From the NCBI RefSeq assembly GCF_003634705.1, contig NZ_RBWU01000002.1:1178001-1242000 (forward strand): a stretch of 64,000 nt of DNA. Reading direction: 5' to 3'. Below the pieces are notes generated by a model, which worked only from the letters and a program-made list of their open reading frames with translations, did not search any database and was not told the DNA's origin. The position numbers and the translations under genes are program-made. The stretch comes from Actinomadura pelletieri DSM 43383 (GTDB lineage: Bacteria > Actinomycetota > Actinomycetes > Streptosporangiales > Streptosporangiaceae). The stretch's first letter is position 1. Every line of letters starts with the position of its first letter. Of the stretch, positions 22,374 through 30,386 are shown in pieces.

Positions 22374-22387
22374 TATAGTCTTCTCTC
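22374..22387 (+). promoter_or_regulatory. -10 box positioned for a leaderless transcript
   Basis: TATAGT at 22374-22379 is followed by eight bases and then the GTG start at 22388, with no ribosome site. That spacing puts the transcription start at or next to the start codon, the usual layout of leaderless actinobacterial mRNAs. No good -35 box was seen. Confidence 0.45.
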
Positions 22388-23236
22388 GTGCCAACGTTCG
22401 AACACGAGCTGCCGCTGGATATGGTCCGCGCCCGGCCGCAGTTCGCTCCCGACATGCTGCGAGCCGTCTTCGGCCTGGAGCTACCTGAAGGAAGAGCGGC
22501 CAAGCTGGGCTCGGAGAATCACACGAACATAAGACCGACCGAGCTGCTTTGCGACGCCACCGTCATGCTGGAGGATCCAACTGGAGGCTACGTCCACGGC
22601 ATCATCGTGGAGTCGCAACTGCGCTACGACGGCCACAAGGCTCTGAGTTGGCCCGCCTACCTGGCCTCGCTGCGGCTCCGCCACAAGTGCCCGGTGACCC
22701 TGCTGGTCATCTGCCCCAACCAGTCCACCGCCAGGGCCTGCGAGGCACCGATCCGCATGGGACATCCCGGATGGGTGCTCAAGCCGCTGACCTTCTACCC
22801 CGGAATGCTCCCGCCCATCACGGACGTCGAGGCAGCTCGCAAGGTCCCCGAACTCGCCGCCCTGAGCGCCCCTCACTACGCCGACGGTCCAGATGGCGAA
22901 GCCGTCTTGGACGCCGCAGCCGTGGCTCTCGGATTCGGAATGGACCCCGCCTACCGTATGTACTATGACGTCATGAGAGCACAGCTCTCTGATGCCGCCC
23001 GCGAACTCATGGAGAAAACCGTGGACCTCAAGAACTACGAGTGGCAGTCAAAGTGGGCTAAAACCCACATCGCCGAAGGCGAGGCGAAAGCGATTCTGCT
23101 TGTGCTCGAAGGGCGTGGCGTGGAGGTTCCCAATGACGTTCGCGAGCGCGTCACTGGTTGCACGGACACGGAGCAGCTGGAGCGCTGGGTCAGGCGGGCG
23201 GGCGTCGTCGACAAGGCGGAAGACCTGCTCGACTAA
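22388..23236 (+). CDS. PD-(D/E)XK nuclease-like protein (Rpn/transposase-related family)
   Basis: 282 residues from GTG 22388. N-terminal residues 1-200 look like the actinobacterial Rpn/PD-(D/E)XK-like proteins found in many copies per genome: MPTFEHELPLDMVRARPQFAPDMLRAVFG, a DATVMLEDPTGGYVHGIIVESQLRYDGHK segment that supplies the acidic and E-x-Q catalytic-type residues, and TLLVICPNQSTA. A C-terminal helical module (about 205-282, KNYEWQSKWAKTHIAEGEAKAILLVLEGRG, then GCTDTEQLERWVRRAG) follows. Family members are sometimes annotated as transposases, but direct evidence is limited. Further copies of the C-terminal module follow downstream. Confidence 0.7.
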   Translation: MPTFEHELPLDMVRARPQFAPDMLRAVFGLELPEGRAAKLGSENHTNIRPTELLCDATVMLEDPTGGYVHGIIVESQLRYDGHKALSWPAYLASLRLRHKCPVTLLVICPNQSTARACEAPIRMGHPGWVLKPLTFYPGMLPPITDVEAARKVPELAALSAPHYADGPDGEAVLDAAAVALGFGMDPAYRMYYDVMRAQLSDAARELMEKTVDLKNYEWQSKWAKTHIAEGEAKAILLVLEGRGVEVPNDVRERVTGCTDTEQLERWVRRAGVVDKAEDLLD

Positions 23237-23245
23237 GGCTGCACG

Positions 23246-23277
23246 TTCTTAGAGGTCAATGTGGACCTCTAAGAACT
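23246..23277. repeat. 13-bp perfect inverted repeat at a module junction
   Basis: GTTCTTAGAGGTC and GACCTCTAAGAAC flank six bases. The left arm with its AATGTGGA extension occurs again at the next module junction (from about 23505). In the second context the right arm is absent. The repeat marks the duplication breakpoint and places an extra T in the downstream frame that creates a stop codon. Confidence 0.7.
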
Positions 23278-23511
23278 ACGAGTGGCAGTCCGACTTCGCC
23301 AAGTCCCACATCGCCCGGGGCAGAGCCGAAGGACGTGCCGAGGGTGAGGCCGAGCGCTCCTGGTCGTCTTGGAGGCGCATGGCATCGCCGTTCCCAACGA
23401 TTTCCGCGAGCGTGTCATGGGCTGCACCAACGTCGACCGGCTTGACGGTTGGCTCAGGCGCGCCGCGGTCATCGACAACGTCGAAGGTCTCTTCGAGCCT
23501 GAGCGTTCTTA
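23262..23511 (+). pseudogene. frameshifted second copy of the C-terminal module
   Basis: The sequence repeats the last 80 codons of the preceding gene: KNYEWQSDFAKSHIARGRAEG, then LVVLEAHGIAVPNDFRERVMG and CTNVDRLDGWLRRAAVIDNVEGLFEPERS. Two indels break it: an inserted T near the start (GTG GAC CTC TAA where the parent has GTG GAC CTC AAG) and a missing base in the GAG-CGC-TCC region. No single frame reads through, so it is a decayed duplicate. Confidence 0.7.
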
Positions 23512-23520
23512 GAGGTCAAT

Positions 23521-24339
23521 GTGGATATCAAGGACTACGAACGGGAGTTAGAGCAGGTCAAGTCGCACATCGCCGTAAGTGAGGCTGCGAGCAAGGCGAG
23601 AGCGATTCTGCTTGTGCTCGAAGGGCGTGGCGTGGCGGTTCCCGATGAGGTTCGCGAGCGTATCACCGGCTGCACGGACACTGAGCAGCTGGACTGCTGG
23701 ATCAAGCGCGCGGGCACTATCGACATCGCCGAAGACCTTCTGAGTGTGCCCAGCGAGAAGAGAGATGGCCTGTTCAGCAGAAGGTACAACGGGAGGTTGC
23801 GCTGGCATTCTGATTTCGCCAGGCAGCATTTGTCCAACGGTAAGGTGCACGGCCTGATTCGGGGCCACCGCAGAGGCAAGGCGAGGGGGCTGGCGAAGGG
23901 TGTGCTCATCATCGTGGACGCCCGCGGGCTCGACGTCTCCCACGCACTCCGGGAACGTATCCTGAACTGCACGAATCATGAGCAACTGGAGCGCTGGGTG
24001 GAGCGCGTTCGCTTCATCGACGCCGCCGAGGAACTCTTCGAGGTGGACCTCCAGAAAGCGGTGACACCCAGGCTGGTCCGTCCCCGGCCCGGGAATTGGA
24101 TGGAAGACCACGCCGAGGGGCATTGGTGCGAAGGTTTGTGGACCGGCCTGTCGGATGGGCTCTGGCGCGGCGAATTAGGCGGTATGCAGACGGTGCTGTT
24201 CCGCCTTCTTTGGGCTCGCGACCTTCGTCCTCCGGACCCGGACATGCAGCGCATCCGCGGCTGCAGGGATCAGGCCGAGCTTGAGCGGTGGATTCGGCGG
24301 GCCGTGTTCATCGACGACGTGGAGCAACTCGTCACCTGA
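23521..24339 (+). CDS. protein made of three C-terminal modules of the PD-(D/E)XK-like family
   Basis: 272 residues from GTG 23521. It consists of three successive divergent copies of one 80-residue module and lacks the nuclease-like N-terminal domain. The module ends are GCTDTEQLDCWIKRAGTIDIAEDLL, NCTNHEQLERWVERVRFIDAAEELFE and GCRDQAELERWIRRAVFIDDVEQLV. Whether it is expressed is unclear. There is no obvious ribosome site, and the frame may be a remnant assembled by duplication of C-terminal pieces. The alternating conservation of hydrophobic and charged residues suggests each copy was once selected. No catalytic residues are visible. Confidence 0.5.
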   Translation: MDIKDYERELEQVKSHIAVSEAASKARAILLVLEGRGVAVPDEVRERITGCTDTEQLDCWIKRAGTIDIAEDLLSVPSEKRDGLFSRRYNGRLRWHSDFARQHLSNGKVHGLIRGHRRGKARGLAKGVLIIVDARGLDVSHALRERILNCTNHEQLERWVERVRFIDAAEELFEVDLQKAVTPRLVRPRPGNWMEDHAEGHWCEGLWTGLSDGLWRGELGGMQTVLFRLLWARDLRPPDPDMQRIRGCRDQAELERWIRRAVFIDDVEQLVT

Positions 24340-24461
24340 TCCCACCGGTGGGGTCAACGCCAGTTGGCTGGGCGGTCGGGGAATCGGTCGCCCAGTTGGT
24401 GTTCGAGGTGAAATCCTGGGTTGCGTCGGTCGGGGGACATGCAGGTCTGCGAAGGGATGCG

Positions 24462-25430
24462 ATGCTGAACGTCCGCGGCTGGGAGGCGATCGATGCGGTG
24501 CTGAAGGCTCGGTACGGGGACGTGGAGCGGTTGGAGTGGGACGCGCCGATCGCGTATCGGCCGTTGCCGGTGGGACGGTTCGTCACCAACACCATCGCGA
24601 TATATCCGCGGGACGAGCCGGTGCCGCACTGGCATCTGATCGGCTACGCGTTGACCGCCCCGCCCGAGGAACGCGGGTACGAGTTCACGCTGCGCGTGCC
24701 GCGTCGTACGGAGGACCGCCAGCCGCCGAACTGGGCGCTCTTCCATCTGGAGAACCTGGCGTCGTACGTGTCCAAGAGCGGCAACGACTTCAGGACCGGT
24801 CATTACGTCGAGTTCCCGGACCCGATCGACCCGGATCGTCCCGAGTCGGCGATCCGGGCGGGCGCGTTCGTCGTCGATCCCGAGCTCGGCGGCGCGCGAA
24901 CGTCCCTCGGCGAGGTCGAGTTCCTCCAGTTCGTCGGCATCACCACCGACGAACTCCACGCGGCGCAGTCGTGGAACGTCCTCGGATTCGTCGACGCACT
25001 CGCACCGCACCTACCGCACCTGGTCACCGACCTTGACCGCACATCCCTGGCAGGACTCCCGGACGTGGCCCGCACCGTCCGGGAGGGCTCCGCCCGCGAC
25101 GGGTCCGGCACCGGTTTCCTGTTCTTTCACCGGTTGGCCGCCGACACGTCCGATGGCGTCGCCCTGGAGGTAGGTGAGCAGCACGTCCCGCAGCTCATCC
25201 GGGTGCTGCCCGCGCGCATCCCACACGGCAACCAGCTGGTCCTGCGCGGCCCCGACAAACCCGTGGTCCTCCTGCCGGGGGAGGAGTTCACACACCGGCA
25301 GACCGACCAGGCCCTGGAAATCACCCTCCCGGACGCCGTCAGCCACGCCATCGCCGCCACCGTCCGCCCCGCCCCAGGCACCTACCGCATCCCGACCGCA
25401 CCCGCCCTGACCGTCACCGTCGTCCCCTGA
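24462..25430 (+). CDS. suppressor of fused domain protein
   Basis: 322 residues from ATG 24462, with GAAGGGA upstream. The first 190 residues match the bacterial SUFU domain: AIDAVLKARYGDVERLEWDAPIAYRPLPVG, HWHLIGYALTAPPEERGYEFTLRVPR, PPNWALFHLENLASYVSKSGNDFRTGHYVEFP and VVDPELGG. A second domain follows (VPQLIRVLPARIPHGNQLVLRGPDKPVVLLPGEEF). Bacterial SUFU-like proteins are often immunity proteins or partners in polymorphic-toxin loci, but no toxin gene is adjacent here. An open frame extends upstream to 24288 but overlaps the preceding module gene and has no ribosome site. Confidence 0.85.
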   Translation: MLNVRGWEAIDAVLKARYGDVERLEWDAPIAYRPLPVGRFVTNTIAIYPRDEPVPHWHLIGYALTAPPEERGYEFTLRVPRRTEDRQPPNWALFHLENLASYVSKSGNDFRTGHYVEFPDPIDPDRPESAIRAGAFVVDPELGGARTSLGEVEFLQFVGITTDELHAAQSWNVLGFVDALAPHLPHLVTDLDRTSLAGLPDVARTVREGSARDGSGTGFLFFHRLAADTSDGVALEVGEQHVPQLIRVLPARIPHGNQLVLRGPDKPVVLLPGEEFTHRQTDQALEITLPDAVSHAIAATVRPAPGTYRIPTAPALTVTVVP

Positions 25431-26016
25431 CCGTCCGTCGAGCCCCTGGACGGACGGGTCAACTCGCTGGACCGGCCCGCCGCGGGCCGCCGGGCACCGT
25501 CGCCCGCGCGCTCGCCGCGCTCCGCGTGCCGATCGAGGCGGGGACAACGTAGGAGTCTGACCGTAAGCCCGGCCGGGAGTGCCTGCGCCAGCCGCGCGCA
25601 CGACGGTGCGGCGAACCCGTTCGAGGTGTGTCCGCTCGCGAATGTGTCGTCCCATGGATGCGTGGCGCGAAGGCGCAGCGGCTCCTCCGAAGGCTCGCGT
25701 AGCACACGGCTTTCGGGCGAGTTAGGCCGCGCTGCTGCGAGTCCACCCCCTTGGACGAGTGATGCGGTGCAGCGCTGGGGCTGGTTACTTGCGTTGCAGC
25801 GTGAGCGGTACCGGGCGAGGCGGAGGCCGGGGTGCGTGACAAGAAGGGGAATACGGCGGGCTCGTGGCTTCGTGCGGGACGACTTCTTCTAGCTGCGCGG
25901 CTCTGTTTCGTCGTCCAGGGGCGGTGGGGTGAGGAGCGGCGTGTTGCCGTCACGCCCCCTCTGCATGACGGCAACACGCCGCTGGTCGATATGGCCGGAC
26001 TTCGGGCGTATCCCTT
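25431..26016. other. 586-base region without a convincing gene
   Basis: Several short frames exist in this stretch, but none has a ribosome site and a protein-like composition together. The only structure I can support is the hairpin at 25935-25983. Confidence 0.55.
25935..25983. terminator. hairpin between SUFU and HATPase genes
   Basis: Perfect 18-bp inverted repeat (AGCGGCGTGTTGCCGTCA and its complement) around a 13-base loop. It lies 34 bases past the stop codon of the leftward HATPase gene and probably terminates it. Confidence 0.7.
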
Positions 26017-26445
26017 TTAGGGAAGCATTCGCGCCCAGACCCATTTGCCTCCGGCCGGGTCTCGTGTGGCTCCGCACCGGACGGAGAGAGCGCGGACGAT
26101 GTGCAGGCCCCAGCCGCCGTTGTCGTCGAAGGCCTCTTTGGAGAGGTCGAGGTCTTCGAGGCTGAAGACGACGTGCGGCCTGGGCTGAGGGTACGCCGGG
26201 TCGCCGTCCCACACGGCGAGGAGGAGGCCGTCCGCGTCCCGGCTGACCTGGACACGGATCTCCTTGTTCGGCGTCTGCTCGCTGGCATTGGTGACGAGCT
26301 CCGACACGATAAGAAGTGCATCGTCGACAATGTGGGAATAGTCCCAATTGCTCAGCCGTGAGGCCGTAAGTGTCCTTGCAAGCCCTACCGAGGCGGGTGT
26401 TCCCATGAGGGGAAAGATCATTTCCCCCGTCGCCGTGATCACCAT
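26017..26445 (-). CDS. ATP-binding anti-sigma-like protein (HATPase_c_2)
   Basis: 142 residues from ATG 26445. GHKL fold: DDALLIVSELVTNASEQTP (N box), LLLAVWDGDPAYP (G1) and NGGWGLHIVRAL (G2). The asparagine that binds Mg-ATP is present. It is divergent from the XRE regulator 104 bases away. In actinomycetes this trio (HATPase, XRE/DUF5753, DUF397) recurs many times and is thought to be a regulatory module controlling development or a sigma factor. The partner sigma factor is not in the window. Confidence 0.82.
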   Translation of the reverse strand: MVITATGEMIFPLMGTPASVGLARTLTASRLSNWDYSHIVDDALLIVSELVTNASEQTPNKEIRVQVSRDADGLLLAVWDGDPAYPQPRPHVVFSLEDLDLSKEAFDDNGGWGLHIVRALSVRCGATRDPAGGKWVWARMLP

Positions 26446-26549
26446 CGTTCCTGTCCTTGCCTGAGATTCCGATTTCCCGTGACAAGGATCACTGGGATGT
26501 TCTAAGTTTCGGCTGTAGTCATCCGAGATGGATACAGCGGAGGATGCAA

Positions 26550-27365
26550 ATGCCGATCGTACGCGAGCCTCTCGACCCCAAGATCTCTATGTGGGTCTTT
26601 CTAGCCTTCTACCTGCGGTTCTGGCGCGAGAAGATGGGCCTCTCGCTCACCCAGTGCGGGCAGATCATGGGGGTGACGCGCGGCACTGTATCCAATATCG
26701 AGGCGGGTCGGCGACGTCTCCAGGACGATCACGCGCGTGCACTCGACCGACATTACGGAACGGGCCTGCTATTTCAGCTCTTGCTCTGGTTTGCCCGAAT
26801 GGCCCACGACCCCATGTGGGGAAAGCAGCTCGTCAAGTACGAGCAGGAGGCCGCATTGATCAAGAGCTACCACGGGCAAGTGATCCCGCTCGCACTCCAA
26901 ACCGACGAGTACACCTGGGCGTACGTCCAGTCAGGAACTCCCAAGGACTTCGAGGCAGAGATGGCCGAGCGCGTCGACCGGAAGAAGTCCTTTTTTGATC
27001 GAGGGACCGAGGTCGAGATGTGGGCAACCCTCGACGAGAGCGTCCTGATGCGTGAGGTCGGCGGCCCAGAGGTACACAAGGCCCAGTTGGAGCACCTGCT
27101 CGCCATGGCCGACTTGCCGCAGGTCAGCCTCCGCATCGTTCCCTTCAAGTCAGGCGCTCACCTGGGTGTTGACGGATCACTCCAGCTCCTCAGCCTGGAG
27201 AGCCGCGACATCGCCTATTCGGGCGCCCAAAACGGTGGCCGTTTGATCGAAACTCCTGGCGAGGTTCGGGAATTGTCGGTTAAGTTCGATCGTATCGGTG
27301 CGAAGGCTGCCTCCCTGGAAGTCTCTCGCGAGATCATCAAGCGATACTTGGAGAGTTACGAATGA
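26550..27365 (+). CDS. XRE-family regulator with DUF5753 domain
   Basis: 271 residues. ATG 26550 lies six bases after GGAGG. The other ATG at 26544 is too close to it. HTH at about 20-75: FWREKMGLSLTQCGQIMGVTRGTVSNIEAGRRR. The DUF5753 domain covers about 100-265: YEQEAALIKSYHGQVIPLALQTDEYTWAYV, AERVDRKKSFFD, LDESVLMREVGGPEVHKAQLEHLLAMADLPQVSLRIVPF. Regulators of this type (for example the Streptomyces BldB/WhiJ neighbourhoods) pair with DUF397 small proteins. Here the first DUF397 gene overlaps its stop in an ATGA arrangement, showing translational coupling. Confidence 0.9.
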   Translation: MPIVREPLDPKISMWVFLAFYLRFWREKMGLSLTQCGQIMGVTRGTVSNIEAGRRRLQDDHARALDRHYGTGLLFQLLLWFARMAHDPMWGKQLVKYEQEAALIKSYHGQVIPLALQTDEYTWAYVQSGTPKDFEAEMAERVDRKKSFFDRGTEVEMWATLDESVLMREVGGPEVHKAQLEHLLAMADLPQVSLRIVPFKSGAHLGVDGSLQLLSLESRDIAYSGAQNGGRLIETPGEVRELSVKFDRIGAKAASLEVSREIIKRYLESYE

Positions 27366-27544
27366 GCATTCTGTGGCGCAAGAGCACTCACAGCGGCGGA
27401 GCAGACGACCAGCACTGCGTTGAGCTGGGACGTCTCGTGCCGGGCATCGGTGTGCGGGACTCGAAGGCTCCGGAATCGGGACACCTCACTCTGACCACCA
27501 GTCAGTTCGCCAACCTGGTCAAGCAGATCAAGCGCGAGCGGTAG
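27362..27544 (+). CDS. DUF397 protein, copy 1
   Basis: 60 residues. W-R-K-S-T-H-S-G-G at the N-terminus, DDQHCVELGRL, GVRDSKAPESGHLTLTTSQF and a basic end (KQIKRER) are the DUF397 signature. Its ATG overlaps the stop codon of the upstream XRE gene by four bases. DUF397 proteins are small cytosolic partners of XRE/DUF5753 regulators. Their exact action is unknown. Confidence 0.9.
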   Translation: MSILWRKSTHSGGADDQHCVELGRLVPGIGVRDSKAPESGHLTLTTSQFANLVKQIKRER

Positions 27545-27546
27545 CC

Positions 27547-27720
27547 ATGCCCGTCCAGTGGCGCAAGAGCACTCACAGCGGCGGAGTAAACGACCAGCAC
27601 TGCGTTGAGCTGGGACGTCTCGTGCCGGGCATCGGTGTGCGGGACTCGAAGGCCGGTCACCTCACCTTGAGCGCCGCCCAGTTCGCCGAGCTGGTGAAGC
27701 AGATCAAGCGGGAGCGCTAA
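27547..27720 (+). CDS. DUF397 protein, copy 2
   Basis: 57 residues, two bases after copy 1. It is nearly identical to copy 1 in the first 40 residues (WRKSTHSGGVNDQHCVELGR) but lacks three residues (the APES segment) before GHLTLSAAQFAELVKQIK. High DNA identity to copy 1 points to a recent tandem duplication. Confidence 0.85.
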   Translation: MPVQWRKSTHSGGVNDQHCVELGRLVPGIGVRDSKAGHLTLSAAQFAELVKQIKRER

Positions 27721-27722
27721 CC

Positions 27723-27911
27723 ATGGTTGTCCAGTGGCGTAAGAGCTCGTACAGCGGGTCGGCGAACGACGACGTGTGCGTTGAAGTGGGACGTCTGACG
27801 TCCGGTGCCAGCGTCGGTGTGCGTGACTCGAAGAACCCGGAAGCGGGCCATCTCACCTTGACCGTCGTCCAGTTCGCCGCCCTGGTGGAGCAAATCAAGC
27901 GGGAGGAGTAG
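27723..27911 (+). CDS. DUF397 protein, copy 3
   Basis: 62 residues: VQWRKSSYSGSANDDVCVEVGRL, GVRDSKNPEAGHLTLTVVQFAALVEQIK. It is the most divergent of the four (SSYSGS in place of STHSGG, extra Ser-Val before GVRDSK), so it may recognise a different partner. It starts three bases after copy 2. Confidence 0.9.
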   Translation: MVVQWRKSSYSGSANDDVCVEVGRLTSGASVGVRDSKNPEAGHLTLTVVQFAALVEQIKREE

Positions 27912-27915
27912 AGCC

Positions 27916-28107
27916 ATGCCTGTCCAATGGCGCAAGAGCACCCACAGCAGCGGAGTAGACGACCAGCACTGCGTTGAGCTGGGACGTCTCGCGTCGGGTG
28001 TCGGTGTGCGTGACTCGAAGGCTCCGGAAACGGGTCACCTCGCCCTGACCGCCGCTCAGTTCGCTGTCCTGCTCGCTGAACTCAAGCAGGGCGGCTCGCC
28101 CCACTGA
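27916..28107 (+). CDS. DUF397 protein, copy 4
   Basis: 63 residues: VQWRKSTHSSGVDDQHCVELGR, GVRDSKAPETGHLALTAAQFAVLLAELKQGG. Close to copy 1 over most of its length with a different C-terminal end. It is preceded by GGAGGAGTAGAGCC just after copy 3. It ends the tandem array, and a degenerate second copy of the region downstream of it lies near 30.6 kb. Confidence 0.9.
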   Translation: MPVQWRKSTHSSGVDDQHCVELGRLASGVGVRDSKAPETGHLALTAAQFAVLLAELKQGGSPH

Positions 28108-28500
28108 TGACCGGCTTGGTCCCGACCGCCGTGCCGCGCGTTCCCTGCGCCCCGTGCGCACACGAGGCGCAGGTGGCGCGCTGACCGTCCTCGGTGCCGC
28201 CCTCGTCGTAGGCAACGGGGTTAGACGGGCGGACGAGGGCGGCCGGTCCTGGACGTGGCTCGCCTATCGCCCAGTCACCGTCCGACCCGAGCAACTCCGG
28301 CAGGCACCGGCGAGTGCGCGAGGCAGGCTCGATACTGGGTCGGTGGGGCTCGGCCAACGCACCTACTGGGAGATCTGAAGCCAGACGTCGGACCGGCGGG
28401 CTACCTCTTCCATCCCGTCCTTTGCACGTTCGACAAGGGCGACGACTTCAGGGCTTTTGTTGATCGACGTGACCGCGCCGCGTGCTCGCTCCCTCGGGCA
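28030..28500 (+). repeat. older segmental duplication, copy A
   Basis: The end of DUF397 copy 4 plus about 400 downstream bases resemble 30614-30990. Examples are CTGACCGCCGCTCAGTTCGC against CTGACCGCCACTCAGTTCAT, and GTCGGTGGGGCTCGGCCAAC against GTCCGTATGGCTCGGTCAAC. The spacing is roughly conserved, but indels are common. Confidence 0.45.
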
Positions 28501-29471
28501 GTGTGGCGTGGTCGGGCCGTCCATATCGGTGTCTTCGCCGTACGCGCCAACCGGCCCGTCTACCTGGTACGCCCCAAGGTCGAATTCAAGCGGTCCCTTA
28601 CCCCGGGGCGGCTTTCCAGGGGGTGCCGCCCACCAACCACCACCGTTTGCCGGATTCGTGCTCGCGCCCCCTCGACCGCCCCGAGGCCCTCGCCGACCTG
28701 GGCGAACCGCACTCACGACCATCTCCTCGACCGCGCCCTCGACCACGACCCGGGGCGTCACCCCAGCGGGCCGCCGCCGCCCGCCAGCTTCGCGCCTACA
28801 TCCTCGACTGCGCCGAGACACTCGTCGACCTGCGCGTCCGCGCTTACGATAACGCTCGCGTCCGAAGCTTCAACCTCGCCTGCGGCCTGTCGGCACTATC
28901 GGTGAAAGCTTCGGGGTCGGCCTGACCGGCCTGGACCTGTCCGAATACGCATTGCGGGACGGAGTGATGTGGGACGGGCGCACCCGCTGGTCCGCCGCCC
29001 TATACCGGCGGGTCGCGGCGGCGGGTCGCCGACCGTCTGGCGGAGATCGGGCCCGGGTGTACCGGGTGCGCGGTGACACCGAACGCGGCCCGCACGCGGT
29101 GCCTGGACCGTAGGCGGACAGCGCCGTCCCACGGAGGCGGAGCTGCCCGCTACCTGGCTGACCGTGGCGGCCTGTCCGCCCGCCCGTGCGGTTGCCGAGC
29201 ACCGCGTGGATGAGGGGTCCGCCTCAGTGTGTCGGGGCTGTCTCGGCAGGCCGCGTCGGCGAGCGTCCGGGTGGGCCACTCGGCGTGCAAGCGGCCGCCA
29301 CGCAGCGGCGTGCGGGCGGGATTCGACTCCCCACCACGTCCCTCTGGGGAGGTTGCCGTGCCCCGACATGCCGTTTGCCATCTGATCACGCCACCGCCCT
29401 AGCCACCATTGTGTGGCCGTTGGGTCGGCGGTGACGGTGGCTTGGCTTGGGTTCAGGCGGTGTGAGCGTCA
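28108..29471. other. 1.4-kb degenerate region
   Basis: No intact gene is supported. Frames are short and overlap. The first part (to about 28500) resembles 30680-30990 base for base in several blocks, and about 28790-29100 has shifted fragments of a protein. Treat predicted frames here as shadows. Confidence 0.5.
28780..29115 (+). pseudogene. frameshifted gene remnant
   Basis: Two frames joined by a shift near 28893 give a coherent sequence: AYILDCAETLVDLRVRAYDNARVRSFNL, then TIGESFGVGLTGLDLSEYALRDGVMWDGRTRWSAALYRRVA and a short YRVRGDTE tail. The Gly-Leu-Asp-Leu-Ser pattern hints at a pentapeptide-repeat-like source. The rest of the gene is missing. The identification is tentative. Confidence 0.35.
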
Positions 29472-30386
29472 TCAGTCGAGGGTGGCCTGTTCCAGCCGGG
29501 TGACGCCGACGACGATGCCTCGGAATGGGGCGCCGGGGGCTGGGGTGCGGGCGGCCTCCGCTTCGCGGGCCAGGCACAGGGCCAGCAGCCGGATCGCGGT
29601 GGCCTTGTGGGGCGTGAGCGGCTCCTGCTGGGCGAACACCGGGGTCGCGAGCGCTTCGAGTCGGCTCACTGCCTGCCGCCCCCATGCGCTTTGTGCCGTG
29701 CCGTCGAGCGTTCGGCGTCCGTTGCGGATGTTGACAGCCAAGTCGGCCGCGGTGGCCTGGTTACCGCGATCCAGCTTGACGCACGCCGCAGCGTGCAGGA
29801 CGCCGGTGACGCGGCGGCGCCACTGACGTTCGGGCTTCGCGCTGAACAAGTAGTAGCGGGTCTGGTAGTACATGCCCCGTTTGAAGACCCGGTCGAGAGC
29901 GCGGTCCAGCAGCACGCAGCCGATTTCGCCGCTACCCAGACCCGTGGGCATTCCATGGCGGGTCCTGCGAAGGTGTCTCCTCTGCTCCTCCCACTCGTCG
30001 CCCAGCTCACCGGCCCGCTTCTTGTCGATGGAAATGTCGGGATCGGTGGCCATCGAATATCTCGCGTATGCGTCGTCCTCACTTCTGATGGCGTGGCTCA
30101 GCCCCCGGGTCGCGTCGATCGCGGGGGTGAGGTCGCGGTCGGTGTCATGGTCGGGGACCAGCGCGCGGGCCAGTTCCCGTGTGGTCGCCCCGGCCGCCTC
30201 GAGTTCCGCGCCACAGTCGGCGGCCATGTCCCTCGCCACCCAGAGGGCATGCCCGCCGTGGTTGTAACGGATATTGGAGACCGCGCGGAGAAGCAATATC
30301 CGCGCGAGCAGCGGCGCCGCCCGGTCGACGTCGGCGGCGATGTGGCGGGCGAGCGTCCTGCGGTCGATCCCACTTGGCCCGTCCAT
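29472..30386 (-). CDS. hypothetical protein
   Basis: 304 residues. The ATG at 30386 is preceded by GGGAG at proper distance. A GTG/ATG 12 codons earlier has none. No domain recognised. The protein is helical, basic in the middle (KKRAGELGDEWEEQRRHLRRTRHG) and has the pattern HIAADVDRAAPLLARILLLRAVSNIRYNHGGHALWVARDMAADCG near its start, and a hydrophobic end (IRLLALCLAREAEAA). Codon usage is typical of the genome, so it looks like a real gene standing alone in a degenerate neighbourhood. No signal peptide or membrane helix. Confidence 0.65.
   Translation of the reverse strand: MDGPSGIDRRTLARHIAADVDRAAPLLARILLLRAVSNIRYNHGGHALWVARDMAADCGAELEAAGATTRELARALVPDHDTDRDLTPAIDATRGLSHAIRSEDDAYARYSMATDPDISIDKKRAGELGDEWEEQRRHLRRTRHGMPTGLGSGEIGCVLLDRALDRVFKRGMYYQTRYYLFSAKPERQWRRRVTGVLHAAACVKLDRGNQATAADLAVNIRNGRRTLDGTAQSAWGRQAVSRLEALATPVFAQQEPLTPHKATAIRLLALCLAREAEAARTPAPGAPFRGIVVGVTRLEQATLD

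Noticed and set aside
25626..25892. An 88-residue plus-strand frame in the SUFU-HATPase gap
   Set aside because: No ribosome site, no recognisable motif and a composition typical of random high-GC frames.
29270..29345. A tRNA-like T-arm sequence (GGATTCGACTCC) with GGTGGG and CCCACC ends
   Set aside because: The element is too short for a cloverleaf, with no D or anticodon arm. It is likely to be coincidence or very old decay.
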